This document shows positions 43,109-51,130 of a stretch of 64,000 nt of DNA, one piece after another; the stretch's first letter is position 1, and each line of letters begins with the position of its first letter. The DNA lies in assembly GCF_000147075.1 (NCBI RefSeq), contig NC_014484.1, positions 885,501-949,500 of the forward strand, read 5' to 3'. The position numbers and the translations under genes are program-made. Below the pieces are notes generated by a model, which ran no database searches, was not told where the DNA came from, and saw only the letters and a list, made by a program, of their open reading frames with translations. The DNA comes from Spirochaeta thermophila DSM 6192 (GTDB lineage Bacteria; Spirochaetota; Spirochaetia; Winmispirales; Winmispiraceae).

Positions 43109-44664
43109 GGGAATCGCTCGAGGCCATCGAGGCGCTTCAGGAGATCATCCTGGCAAATCTCGCCGAGGTGCAGGGGCTCTACGATGAGCTCTACCGGTGG
43201 GCCGGGCGTCTCTACGGGGTGGGTGACTCGGTGTATCCCAAACAGTTCTATGTGATACCACCGGTCACCGGCGGGGAGGAGGAAAGGGAGGAGGCCCTCG
43301 TCCAGCTCTCCTTCTTCGACAACGCCCTCACCGGATTGGATGGGAGCGTGGAGACCTCCCTCTCCGTGCTCGAGGAGCAGACCGATCTCATCGACGGCCA
43401 GATCAGGGCCCTGCGCCAGCAGGCGTTCTCGTCCTCCCTCGTGGTGGTGGGGATCATGGTGACGGCGATCCTCCTCGTCCTCGTCCTCACGGCCCGGGGT
43501 ATGGCCCGGCGTATCTATGGGATGCTCAGAGGGATAGGGAGGCTCAAGGAGGGCCGCCTCTCGGTCGCCTTCGACACACGGGGGAACGACGAGCTCGCGT
43601 CGATCGGCCGCAGCATGGAGGAGTTCACCCGTGTGCTCCGCGCGGTGGTGGAGAGTATGAGCGATACCGTGTCCGCGAGCAGGGAGGTGAGGGAGTCCTT
43701 GAGCGGGGCCTCTGTGGAGACGAATGCTGCGCTCGAGAAGGTCTCCGCGGCGGTCAAAGGGGTGGAGGAGAAGATGGTGTATCTGGAGGAGACCGCCAGG
43801 GCCACCGCCGCTGCGGTGACCTCCATCGTGGAGGCCGTGGATCGGCTCAAGGAGCAGATACAGGTGCAGGCTTCCATGGTGGAACAATCCACTGCAGCCG
43901 TGACCGAGGTGATCACCACCATAGGGTCGATGGCCGCCATCGCCAGGGAACACACTTCGTTGGGAGAGGATCTGGTACGGATCTCGAAAGAGGGAAAGGA
44001 TGTCTTCGAGTCCGGATTCAGGAAGATGGAGGCGGTGGTGGAGATGGCCGGAAGGATAGAGGAGATGAGCAGGATCATCGGGAACATCGCATCCCAGACC
44101 AACCTTCTGGCCATCAATGCCGCCATCGAGGCGGCCCATGCAGGAGACGCGGGGAAGGGGTTCGCGGTGGTGGCCGAGGAGGTGAGGAAACTGGCGGAGG
44201 CATCGAGCAAGAGCTCGAGGGAGATCGCGGATTCGATACGGGAGATCACCGGTGCCATCGAGGGTGCCCGTGCGGGTATCTCGGACACCCGTGAGAGTTT
44301 TTCCCTGCTCGGGGAGAAGATCGAGGAGGTGTCCGCTGCGATCGTGCAGATCGCGGGGAACCTCCAGGAGGCAGGAACCGGGAGCCAGCAGATTCTCTCC
44401 GCGGTGACGACATTGAGGGACACCAGCAATGAGATACATGAGGATTCCCTTCAGGTGGCCGAGGAGACACGGAGGATCTCCGCCTCGGTCTCTGCGCTCG
44501 AGGAGGTGGTCGAATACGTGACCTCCGCCATGGGGCGGGTGGAAGAGGATCTCCGGGAGGTCCTGGATGCTTCCCGCAAGGCCTCGGATCTCGTCGTGAT
44601 CCTCTCCGAACGGGAGACCTCCCTGGAGGAGCGGTTGAGTTATTTCAAGACTGAGGAGTCATAA
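43105..44664 (+). CDS. Methyl-accepting chemotaxis protein, main fragment (sensor end, HAMP, signalling domain)
   Basis: A 519-codon frame beginning at GTG 43105 that continues the preceding fragment. It holds the second membrane helix (LVVVGIMVTAILLVLVLTARG, about residues 113-133), HAMP, long coiled-coil methylation regions, and the conserved hairpin tip INAAIEAAHAGDAGKGFAVV with AEEVRKLAE. Chemoreceptors relay ligand signals to CheA/CheW. Position directly after rhaA suggests chemotaxis to rhamnose or a rhamnosyl oligomer, perhaps through the periplasmic binding protein. Expressed alone, this fragment would lack the first helix and most of the sensor, so function depends on how the frameshift is resolved. 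Confidence 0.88.
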   Translation: MRESLEAIEALQEIILANLAEVQGLYDELYRWAGRLYGVGDSVYPKQFYVIPPVTGGEEEREEALVQLSFFDNALTGLDGSVETSLSVLEEQTDLIDGQIRALRQQAFSSSLVVVGIMVTAILLVLVLTARGMARRIYGMLRGIGRLKEGRLSVAFDTRGNDELASIGRSMEEFTRVLRAVVESMSDTVSASREVRESLSGASVETNAALEKVSAAVKGVEEKMVYLEETARATAAAVTSIVEAVDRLKEQIQVQASMVEQSTAAVTEVITTIGSMAAIAREHTSLGEDLVRISKEGKDVFESGFRKMEAVVEMAGRIEEMSRIIGNIASQTNLLAINAAIEAAHAGDAGKGFAVVAEEVRKLAEASSKSSREIADSIREITGAIEGARAGISDTRESFSLLGEKIEEVSAAIVQIAGNLQEAGTGSQQILSAVTTLRDTSNEIHEDSLQVAEETRRISASVSALEEVVEYVTSAMGRVEEDLREVLDASRKASDLVVILSERETSLEERLSYFKTEES

Positions 44665-44684
44665 CCGAGGATGTGTGGAGGGAC

Positions 44685-46508
44685 ATGAGGTTCCAGACCA
44701 GGCTCTTCATGGGGTACTCCCTGCTCATCGTGGTCCTCGTGGTGATCCTCACCGCGGGGTTCTACCTCTACGCCCGGGGGCTCTTCGAACGCAACGCGGT
44801 CGAAACGTCGAGGTTGCTCGTCTCCAAGGTAGGCTCCCAGCTCGACGCGATGTGGTATTGGATGGACTTCGTCCTTCTCACCCTTCTGTCGGATGCCTCT
44901 TTCAAATCCGCGGTCACCACGCTGCACACACTCCCCAGGGACGATCCTTCCAACAACCCCTTCCTCAACGATGCCATGTGGACCATCCGGCGGTTCTTGC
45001 TCTCGTACGTCTTTCACAAGGCCTTCCACGCCGTGATCTTCCTGAACGGTCAGGGTGATCTTTTCTCGAGCAATTTCATGGCACACTCAAGCGGGCTCAA
45101 TAAGGGAGGGCTGCCGAATGAGATCGCCGCCCTCCTCCCCCATGAGCTTGGGGGCTCCCCTTTCTTCCTCCTCCCCCCTTTCCAAGATCCATGGACAGAG
45201 GATCATCTCGAGGTTTTCGGCATGGGCCGGACCATATGGGATACCGGAGGTGAGAAGGCTTGGCTCGTAGTCCTGAAACCGATAAGAGATCTGGAGCTCC
45301 TGATCCGTCCTTCGCTTTCTCCCTACACTTCGGTGATCATTGCGTGGCGGGGGATGCCGTTTTTCTCATCTCCCAGTCGTTCGCCGATTTCCTCCACTCT
45401 CCTCACCTTCTACAGTGGGATCGTAGAGGAGAAAAGGGAGGAGTTCGTCTCCAATCCCACTACAGGAAGGAGAGAGCTCGTACTCTCATATGAGTCACAG
45501 ATCGCCGGCTTGAGGGTCTTCTGGATCCTCGAGAGGGATGCACTGCTCAGACCACTTCGCTTCACCTCCTTTATCGCTGCGATGATGGCCCTGAGCGTGG
45601 TCGCGATTTCCCTCCTATTCAATCTCCTCTTCACTCGTTCCCTCACACGGCCGCTCCGTATGCTTAGGGAATGGATGGAGGGCACCGAGGTGAAGACCCT
45701 CACGCCCCCCTCGATCCGACGCATCGAGACCTCTCACGACGAGGTGATGGAGCTGGTGGAGGCCTTCAGGGATCTCACCTATCGACTCGACGACTCCATA
45801 CGGAGAGAACTCCAGCTTCGGACATCCTGGATGCAGACCAAACTCGATCTGGTGTACTCGCAGGTGAACCCTCACTTCCTCTATAATGTCCTCAACGTGA
45901 TCTCCCAGAGGGCCTTCCAGGTGGGAGATGATATCATTCCCACGGTGTGTGACGGCATCGCCGCCATGCTTCGATACGCCTCGGCCCAGGATCACATGGT
46001 GCTCCTGAGGGAGGAGCTCGAGTACCTGCGCCACTACCTCTTCATAATGAAGCTGAGACTCGAGGATGCCTTCGAGTGGAGGGTCGAGGTGGAGGATGGG
46101 CTCCTCGGTGTACGGGTGCCGAGGATGATCCTTCAGCCGCTCGTCGAGAACGCCGTCAAGTACAGGAAGAGGAAGGAACGGCTCGTCGTCCGCGTGGAAG
46201 GAGTGAGGGGGCGAGGGGCCTCCTGGCTGGTGCGTGTCTCGGACAACGGTATGGGGATGACTCCCGAGAAGATGGAAGAGGTGCGGAGGGCTTTCGCCCT
46301 GGTGGCCCTGCACCTCGACAGGGGGGAAGAGCTTCCCTCGGTCTCGGCTCCAGGAGGGACGGGGCTCGTCAATCTCTACACCAGGCTCTATGTGGTCTTC
46401 CGGGACCGACTGGTATGGCGGATGGAGAGTAACGTACGTGAGGGTACCCTCGTGGAAATAGGAGTGAAGGAGGACGGCGGTGATCAGGGTGATGGTGATC
46501 GACGATGA
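44685..46508 (+). CDS. Sensor histidine kinase, YesM-like (second copy)
   Basis: A 607-residue sensor: helix one (LFMGYSLLIVVLVVILTAG), a 250-residue extracytoplasmic sensor, helix two near 285-305 (AAMMALSVVAISLLFNLLF), HAMP, QVNPHFLYNVLNVI with the phosphorylated His, and an ATPase with LVENAVKYRKR, SDNGMGM and GTGLVNLYTRL. An in-frame GTG at 44673 is an alternative start; the ATG is favoured by GGAGGG just upstream and by the usual MRFQTRLF beginning. It overlaps the response-regulator gene by 29 bases. Likely signal: the sugar taken up by the importer encoded downstream, by inference. Confidence 0.9.
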   Translation: MRFQTRLFMGYSLLIVVLVVILTAGFYLYARGLFERNAVETSRLLVSKVGSQLDAMWYWMDFVLLTLLSDASFKSAVTTLHTLPRDDPSNNPFLNDAMWTIRRFLLSYVFHKAFHAVIFLNGQGDLFSSNFMAHSSGLNKGGLPNEIAALLPHELGGSPFFLLPPFQDPWTEDHLEVFGMGRTIWDTGGEKAWLVVLKPIRDLELLIRPSLSPYTSVIIAWRGMPFFSSPSRSPISSTLLTFYSGIVEEKREEFVSNPTTGRRELVLSYESQIAGLRVFWILERDALLRPLRFTSFIAAMMALSVVAISLLFNLLFTRSLTRPLRMLREWMEGTEVKTLTPPSIRRIETSHDEVMELVEAFRDLTYRLDDSIRRELQLRTSWMQTKLDLVYSQVNPHFLYNVLNVISQRAFQVGDDIIPTVCDGIAAMLRYASAQDHMVLLREELEYLRHYLFIMKLRLEDAFEWRVEVEDGLLGVRVPRMILQPLVENAVKYRKRKERLVVRVEGVRGRGASWLVRVSDNGMGMTPEKMEEVRRAFALVALHLDRGEELPSVSAPGGTGLVNLYTRLYVVFRDRLVWRMESNVREGTLVEIGVKEDGGDQGDGDRR

Positions 46509-47964
46509 GCCTCCGGCGAGGAGGTTCCTCAAGGGGCTCATCGAGGGGATGGAGGGGTTCGTCCTGGTGGGAGAAGCCGAGGACGGGGCGGAGGCCCTCT
46601 CCAGGATCAGGGTACTCGATCCCGATCTCGTCATCACCGATGTGAAGATGCCGGTGATGGATGGTATTGATCTGGCGCATACCCTCGTGAGGGAACATCC
46701 CCTCATCCCCTTACTCGTGGTCTCCGCCTATGACGACTTCGAGTATGTCGAGGAGCTCCTTCACACCGGGGTGGTCCACTACCTGCTCAAGCCGGTGAAT
46801 CCCGAGCGCATGCGGAAGACGCTCGCCGAGATGATACCTTCTCTCCTCAATGCCCGACGTAGAAGGCAGGAGGATGCCCTCCTGGCCTCTCTAGTGGGAG
46901 AGAAGACGGAGATCGCCCCAGTGCGAGCTCGACATCTCTGGATGGCTCTTGCGAGACTGGGTTCTCCCCCTCTCAGGTATCGTCTTTCCACGCCTCGGAC
47001 TATCCAGGACGTGGATCTCAGGGATCCCGAGACCGGCTCAGCGATCTTTGTCTTCCAGGGGCGTGATGTCGATGAGTACCTCTATCTCTCTCCGCCGGAG
47101 GTCTCTTTCGCGAGGTTCTCCCAGTTCGTGAGTAGTCATTTCGGTGGATGCAATCCTCATCGAAAAACCCGCACCCTCATCCTTCGCTCTTCACTCGTCA
47201 CCCCTGAGGATCTTCCTCGTGCGGCCGTAGATCTCTACAAGGCTCTCGACGAACACGTGGTGCTCGGACGCTCCCGCTTCCTTCGGTACGAGGATCTCAC
47301 TTCTGAGGATGCAGCTAATCCAACTCCTGTCCCGCCTGGAGAGGATATCGTCTTGTTCATGCAGACCGATCCCGGACGAGTTCCAGGATGGTTCGAGTCC
47401 GCCGGCAGAGCCTTCGAGGAGCACGAGGTCCCCTTCGGACGGGTGATCTCCTGGGTAAGGGGCCTCCTTGCCGAGCTGCCTTCTCTCCTTCCGGGTGAGC
47501 GGCCGGTCCCCACAGGCGAAGAGGTGCTCGATCTCGCATCGTCGTGCGATTCGTATCCCGAGTTGTGTAGGACGCTCGCTTCCCGCGTGGTTCCCGGGGA
47601 TGTGAGGCTCGAAGATGTCGATCTGGCAGGGGCCCCTGCAGTGTTCGCGGAAGTCTGTGCATATCTTAGGAAACACTTCCGCGAACGACTCTCACCCGGA
47701 GAGGTGGCCCGAAAGTTCAGGATATCGGAATCGTACCTGAGGAAGCTCTTCCGCGAGTACAAGGGTGCGTCATTCAAGGACTACCTCACCTCGCTCAGGA
47801 TAGAGGAGGCGAAGCGATTGCTCTCCCTCACACCCCCACTGCCCGTCAAGGCGGTGGCCTCCTCGGTGGGTTTCAAGGACGAGTTCTACTTCAGTCGGGT
47901 TTTCAGGGAACGCACAGGCATCTCTCCCACTGCATACCGCGGGATTGCCGGAAAGTCCATGTAG
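46480..47964 (+). CDS. AraC-type response regulator, YesN-like (second copy)
   Basis: A 494-residue regulator starting at GTG with AAGGAGG six bases before it. The receiver has VMVIDDEPPARRFLKGL, the phospho-acceptor Asp in VITDVKMPVMDG, and YLLKPVNP. After a variable middle part, the C-terminal AraC domain shows LSPGEVARKFRISESYLRKL and VKAVASSVGFKDEFYFSRVF with the closing GISPTAYR. The expected target is the importer/GH78 operon starting 77 bases downstream. Its middle part uses visibly more T- and A-ending codons than its neighbours, which may mark recent transfer. Confidence 0.93.
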   Translation: MIRVMVIDDEPPARRFLKGLIEGMEGFVLVGEAEDGAEALSRIRVLDPDLVITDVKMPVMDGIDLAHTLVREHPLIPLLVVSAYDDFEYVEELLHTGVVHYLLKPVNPERMRKTLAEMIPSLLNARRRRQEDALLASLVGEKTEIAPVRARHLWMALARLGSPPLRYRLSTPRTIQDVDLRDPETGSAIFVFQGRDVDEYLYLSPPEVSFARFSQFVSSHFGGCNPHRKTRTLILRSSLVTPEDLPRAAVDLYKALDEHVVLGRSRFLRYEDLTSEDAANPTPVPPGEDIVLFMQTDPGRVPGWFESAGRAFEEHEVPFGRVISWVRGLLAELPSLLPGERPVPTGEEVLDLASSCDSYPELCRTLASRVVPGDVRLEDVDLAGAPAVFAEVCAYLRKHFRERLSPGEVARKFRISESYLRKLFREYKGASFKDYLTSLRIEEAKRLLSLTPPLPVKAVASSVGFKDEFYFSRVFRERTGISPTAYRGIAGKSM

Positions 47965-48040
47965 GTGTGTCGATTCGTCCATGGTCCTCTCTCGGAAGGG
48001 TGGTAGGATGAGTGTAACAAACCATTTCCAGGAGGACAAT

Positions 48041-49348
48041 ATGAGATGGAAGACGATGCTTCTGCTCGTCATCATGGGGATGACCCTCCTCCCGATCTTC
48101 GCCTCAGGAGAGGGCGAGGGTCCTGCCTCCACCTCTCCGGGAGGAGCCGAGCCGGTGGAGATCACCCTGCTCATCGACAACCAGAGCCCTCTCGATGGGC
48201 TCAAGGCCGTTGCTGCTGCAGCCGAGGAGAAGCTGGGCATAAAGGTCACCTTCGAGTTCAGACCGGGCGGACCGGAGGGAGAGAACTATCTCAAGACCCG
48301 GCTTGTCGCAGGGGATATGAGTGATCTTTCATACTTCAACTCCGGTTCCCTCTTTCTCGCCCTCAACCCTCCACAGTACTTCGTCGATCTCACCGATGAG
48401 GCCTTCATGGACCCGGTGATAGCTACCTTCAAGCAGGTCGTGAGTGTGAATGGGCGGGTCTACGCCGCTCCTGCGGGTGAGATAACGGCAGGGGGATGGT
48501 TCTACAACAAAAAGGTGTATGAACGTCTCGGACTCGAGGTGCCGCACACCTGGCATGAACTCATGGCGAACTGCGAGAAGATAAAGGCGGCCGGGATCCC
48601 GCCCATCGCGGCTTCCTACAAGGACTCCTGGACCAGCCAGCTCATCCTCCTTGCCGACTACTACAACGTTCAGCGGGCCTATCCTGACTTCCACGAGGAC
48701 TATACCGCCCACCGTGCGGGTTTCGCCGACACCCCTGCTGCACGCAGAGGGTTCGAAAAGCTTCGGGAGGTCTACGAGAGAGGGTTCCTGAGTCCTCATC
48801 CCGCCTCCACCACGTATGAGAATGCCCTCCTCATGCTCGCGAACGGGGAGGCGGCCCACTACCCCATGGCCACCGTTGCGCTGGCCAACCTTCAGGCCGT
48901 GGCTCCGGACAAGGTGAGCGACATCGGATTCTTCGGACAGCCGGGAGATGATCCTTCCGATCACGGGGTCACTATCTGGCTCCCTGCAGGACTCTCCATC
49001 TGGAAGGGAAGCCATCACATCGATGAGGCGAAGCGGTTCCTGGCCTTCTTCCTCTCACAGGAAGGCCTCGATACCTATATGAGGGCGCAGAAGCCCTTTG
49101 GGCCCTTTCCCATTCAGGGGATTTCCCTCCCCGACGACATCTTTCCTGCGACGAGGGATCTCCTTTCCTACATAGATGCGGGAAAGACCGCTCCTGCACT
49201 CGAGTTCATATCTCCCATCAAGGGGCCGAACCTCCCTCAGATCTGCGTCGAGGTAGGGTTGGGACTCAAGAGCCCGGTCGATGGTGCCCGCGAGTACGAT
49301 CGAGACGTGGAGAAGCAGGCGAAGCAGCTCGGTCTCCCCGGCTGGTGA
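48041..49348 (+). CDS. Extracellular solute-binding protein family 1 (rhamnosyl oligosaccharide?)
   Basis: A 435-residue binding protein. The signal peptide (MLLLVIMGMTLLPIFASG) has no lipobox Cys; the mature protein starts EGEGPASTSPGGAEPVEITL. GGAGG lies five bases before the ATG at 48041; the frame is open earlier, but that stretch overlaps the regulator gene's end and its ribosome-binding region. Family 1 proteins bind oligosaccharides for CUT1 permeases, which follow. Because the operon ends with a cytoplasmic alpha-L-rhamnosidase, the cargo is probably a rhamnose-bearing oligosaccharide. Confidence 0.92.
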   Translation: MRWKTMLLLVIMGMTLLPIFASGEGEGPASTSPGGAEPVEITLLIDNQSPLDGLKAVAAAAEEKLGIKVTFEFRPGGPEGENYLKTRLVAGDMSDLSYFNSGSLFLALNPPQYFVDLTDEAFMDPVIATFKQVVSVNGRVYAAPAGEITAGGWFYNKKVYERLGLEVPHTWHELMANCEKIKAAGIPPIAASYKDSWTSQLILLADYYNVQRAYPDFHEDYTAHRAGFADTPAARRGFEKLREVYERGFLSPHPASTTYENALLMLANGEAAHYPMATVALANLQAVAPDKVSDIGFFGQPGDDPSDHGVTIWLPAGLSIWKGSHHIDEAKRFLAFFLSQEGLDTYMRAQKPFGPFPIQGISLPDDIFPATRDLLSYIDAGKTAPALEFISPIKGPNLPQICVEVGLGLKSPVDGAREYDRDVEKQAKQLGLPGW

Positions 49349-49363
49349 TGCCCTTGGTATCCG

Positions 49364-49388
49364 GGCCCTCTGCCACTGGCAGGGGGCC
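49364..49388 (+). terminator. Hairpin between binding-protein and permease genes (attenuator-like)
   Basis: An 11-bp stem (GGCCCTCTGCC with GGCAGGGGGCC, one T-G wobble) and a 3-base loop, 16 bases after the stop of the binding-protein gene. No strong U-run follows, which favours 3'-end protection over full termination. Confidence 0.65.
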
Positions 49389-49437
49389 ACTCCCTCCACT
49401 ACGAGACGTTGTGTGACTCCAGCGACAAGGAGAATCG

Positions 49438-50295
49438 ATGAGAACGAGAATCTACAGCTACTGGTTCATTCTCCCGGGGATGGTCATCTACGGGCTCTTC
49501 TTCCTCTTCCCTGTGCTCATTTCCTTTCCATTCAGCTTCACCCGGTGGACCCTTACCGACTGGTATTTCACCGGGCTGGACAATTTCAGGATGTTCTTCT
49601 CGGAGCCTTCTCTCAGGATAGGGTTCATCAACACTTTCATCTATGCCGTGCTCACGAGCGGTCTCAAGACCGTACTCGGGTTCATCTTCGCCGCCTATCT
49701 CGTGGCGAGACCCCTGGGTTCGGGTTTTCTCCAGTCGATCACCTTCTTTCCTTCCATCATAAGTACGGTGGCCGTGGGTGTGACATTCAGCGGCCTCATG
49801 CACCCCGCCTTTGGTCTCATAAACAAGGCCTTGGCGTTCATCGGTATCCCCGGTCCCGACTGGTTGGGGGATCCCCACCTCGCACTCCTCTCGGTGAGTC
49901 TGGTGGACGTGTGGCGAGGGGTAGGGATAGCCACCGTGATCTACATCGCCGGGATAAGGTCGATCCCTCGCAGTTACTATGAGGCGGCCATGATCGATGG
50001 AGCGACCTCAGGCCAGCGGCTTCTCTCCATCACCCTTCCCCTCTCGCGGCCTGCCATGAATACCGTGATCCTGCTCTCCTTCATAGGGGGCCTCAGGACC
50101 TTCGACCTGATCTGGGTCATGACGAGAGGAGGTCCGGGATTCTCCTCGGATCTCATCGCCTCCATTATCTACAAGCAGTACCAGTCGGGGTTCTACGGCC
50201 TGTCCACAGCGGGAAACGTGATACTCTTCATCTTTATCGCGCTCCTCGCAGTGCCGCTCAACAGAGTGCTCTCTAAGTCGGAGGTGAGTCTATGA
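49438..50295 (+). CDS. Sugar ABC transporter permease, MalF type
   Basis: A 285-residue CUT1 permease with six membrane helices and the EAA loop IPRSYYEAAMIDGATSGQRL. AAGGAG precedes the ATG. It overlaps the partner permease by four bases. As in the other oligosaccharide operons here, no ATPase is encoded nearby. Confidence 0.92.
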   Translation: MRTRIYSYWFILPGMVIYGLFFLFPVLISFPFSFTRWTLTDWYFTGLDNFRMFFSEPSLRIGFINTFIYAVLTSGLKTVLGFIFAAYLVARPLGSGFLQSITFFPSIISTVAVGVTFSGLMHPAFGLINKALAFIGIPGPDWLGDPHLALLSVSLVDVWRGVGIATVIYIAGIRSIPRSYYEAAMIDGATSGQRLLSITLPLSRPAMNTVILLSFIGGLRTFDLIWVMTRGGPGFSSDLIASIIYKQYQSGFYGLSTAGNVILFIFIALLAVPLNRVLSKSEVSL

Positions 50296-51119
50296 GAAAG
50301 ATACACAGGCGCATGCTCGAGTTCCTGGTGGTAGTAATCTTCACTGTGGCATTCGGGGTGCCGTTTCTCTTCGTGATTTTCAGTGCAGGCAAGAGTACGG
50401 CCGAGGCGGCGACCATGGCCTTTTCTCTCCCCTCGTCCCCACAGTATCTGGAGAACTTCAGGGAGGTCTTCAGGGCAGGGGGGGGGATGGTCCTGAGGGG
50501 ATTCTACAACAGTGTACGACTCACGATCTTCACCATACTGGTACTCACGGTGGTGAGTGCCATGACCGGGTTCGTGTTGGAGCGAAGGCGGGAACGGGTA
50601 GGCTCTCTCATCCTGTTTCTCATCATGACGGGCCTCATGCTCCCTCCTGCGGTGGTGCCGACCATATGGATCCTCAAGGGATTGGGCCTCTACCCGACGC
50701 TCCTGAGCATGGTGATGATAGAGGTGGCCCTCGGGTTTCCCTTCGCCGTGCTCCTTTACAGGGCCTTCATGATCTCAATCCCCCGGGATCTCGACGAGGC
50801 CGCCCTCATCGACGGATGTGGTCCGCTTTATCTCTTCTTCCGTATCATCTTCCCGCTCCTCAAGCCGGTGAGTGTCACCATCATCATCCTCACGAGCATC
50901 AACGTCTACAACGACTTCGTGAATCCACTCTATTTCCTTCCAGGGGCGGAGAATGTCACGATCCAGCTGAGCCTCTACAATTTTCAGACTCAGTTCCACA
51001 CCAGATGGAATCTGCTGTTCGCTGATGTCCTAGTCATCGCCGTCCCGCCGTTCCTTTTCTATCTCTTTTTCAGAAGACAGATAGTGGAAGGTATGGTGGC
51101 AGGGGCCATAAAAGCATGA
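50292..51119 (+). CDS. Sugar ABC transporter permease, MalG type
   Basis: A 275-residue CUT1 permease with six helices and the EAA loop IPRDLDEAALIDGCGPLYLF. GGAGG lies seven bases before the ATG. It ends inside the leader of the alpha-L-rhamnosidase gene, so uptake and cytoplasmic rhamnose release are expressed together. Confidence 0.92.
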   Translation: MRKIHRRMLEFLVVVIFTVAFGVPFLFVIFSAGKSTAEAATMAFSLPSSPQYLENFREVFRAGGGMVLRGFYNSVRLTIFTILVLTVVSAMTGFVLERRRERVGSLILFLIMTGLMLPPAVVPTIWILKGLGLYPTLLSMVMIEVALGFPFAVLLYRAFMISIPRDLDEAALIDGCGPLYLFFRIIFPLLKPVSVTIIILTSINVYNDFVNPLYFLPGAENVTIQLSLYNFQTQFHTRWNLLFADVLVIAVPPFLFYLFFRRQIVEGMVAGAIKA

Positions 51120-51130
51120 AGGAGGAAGGT

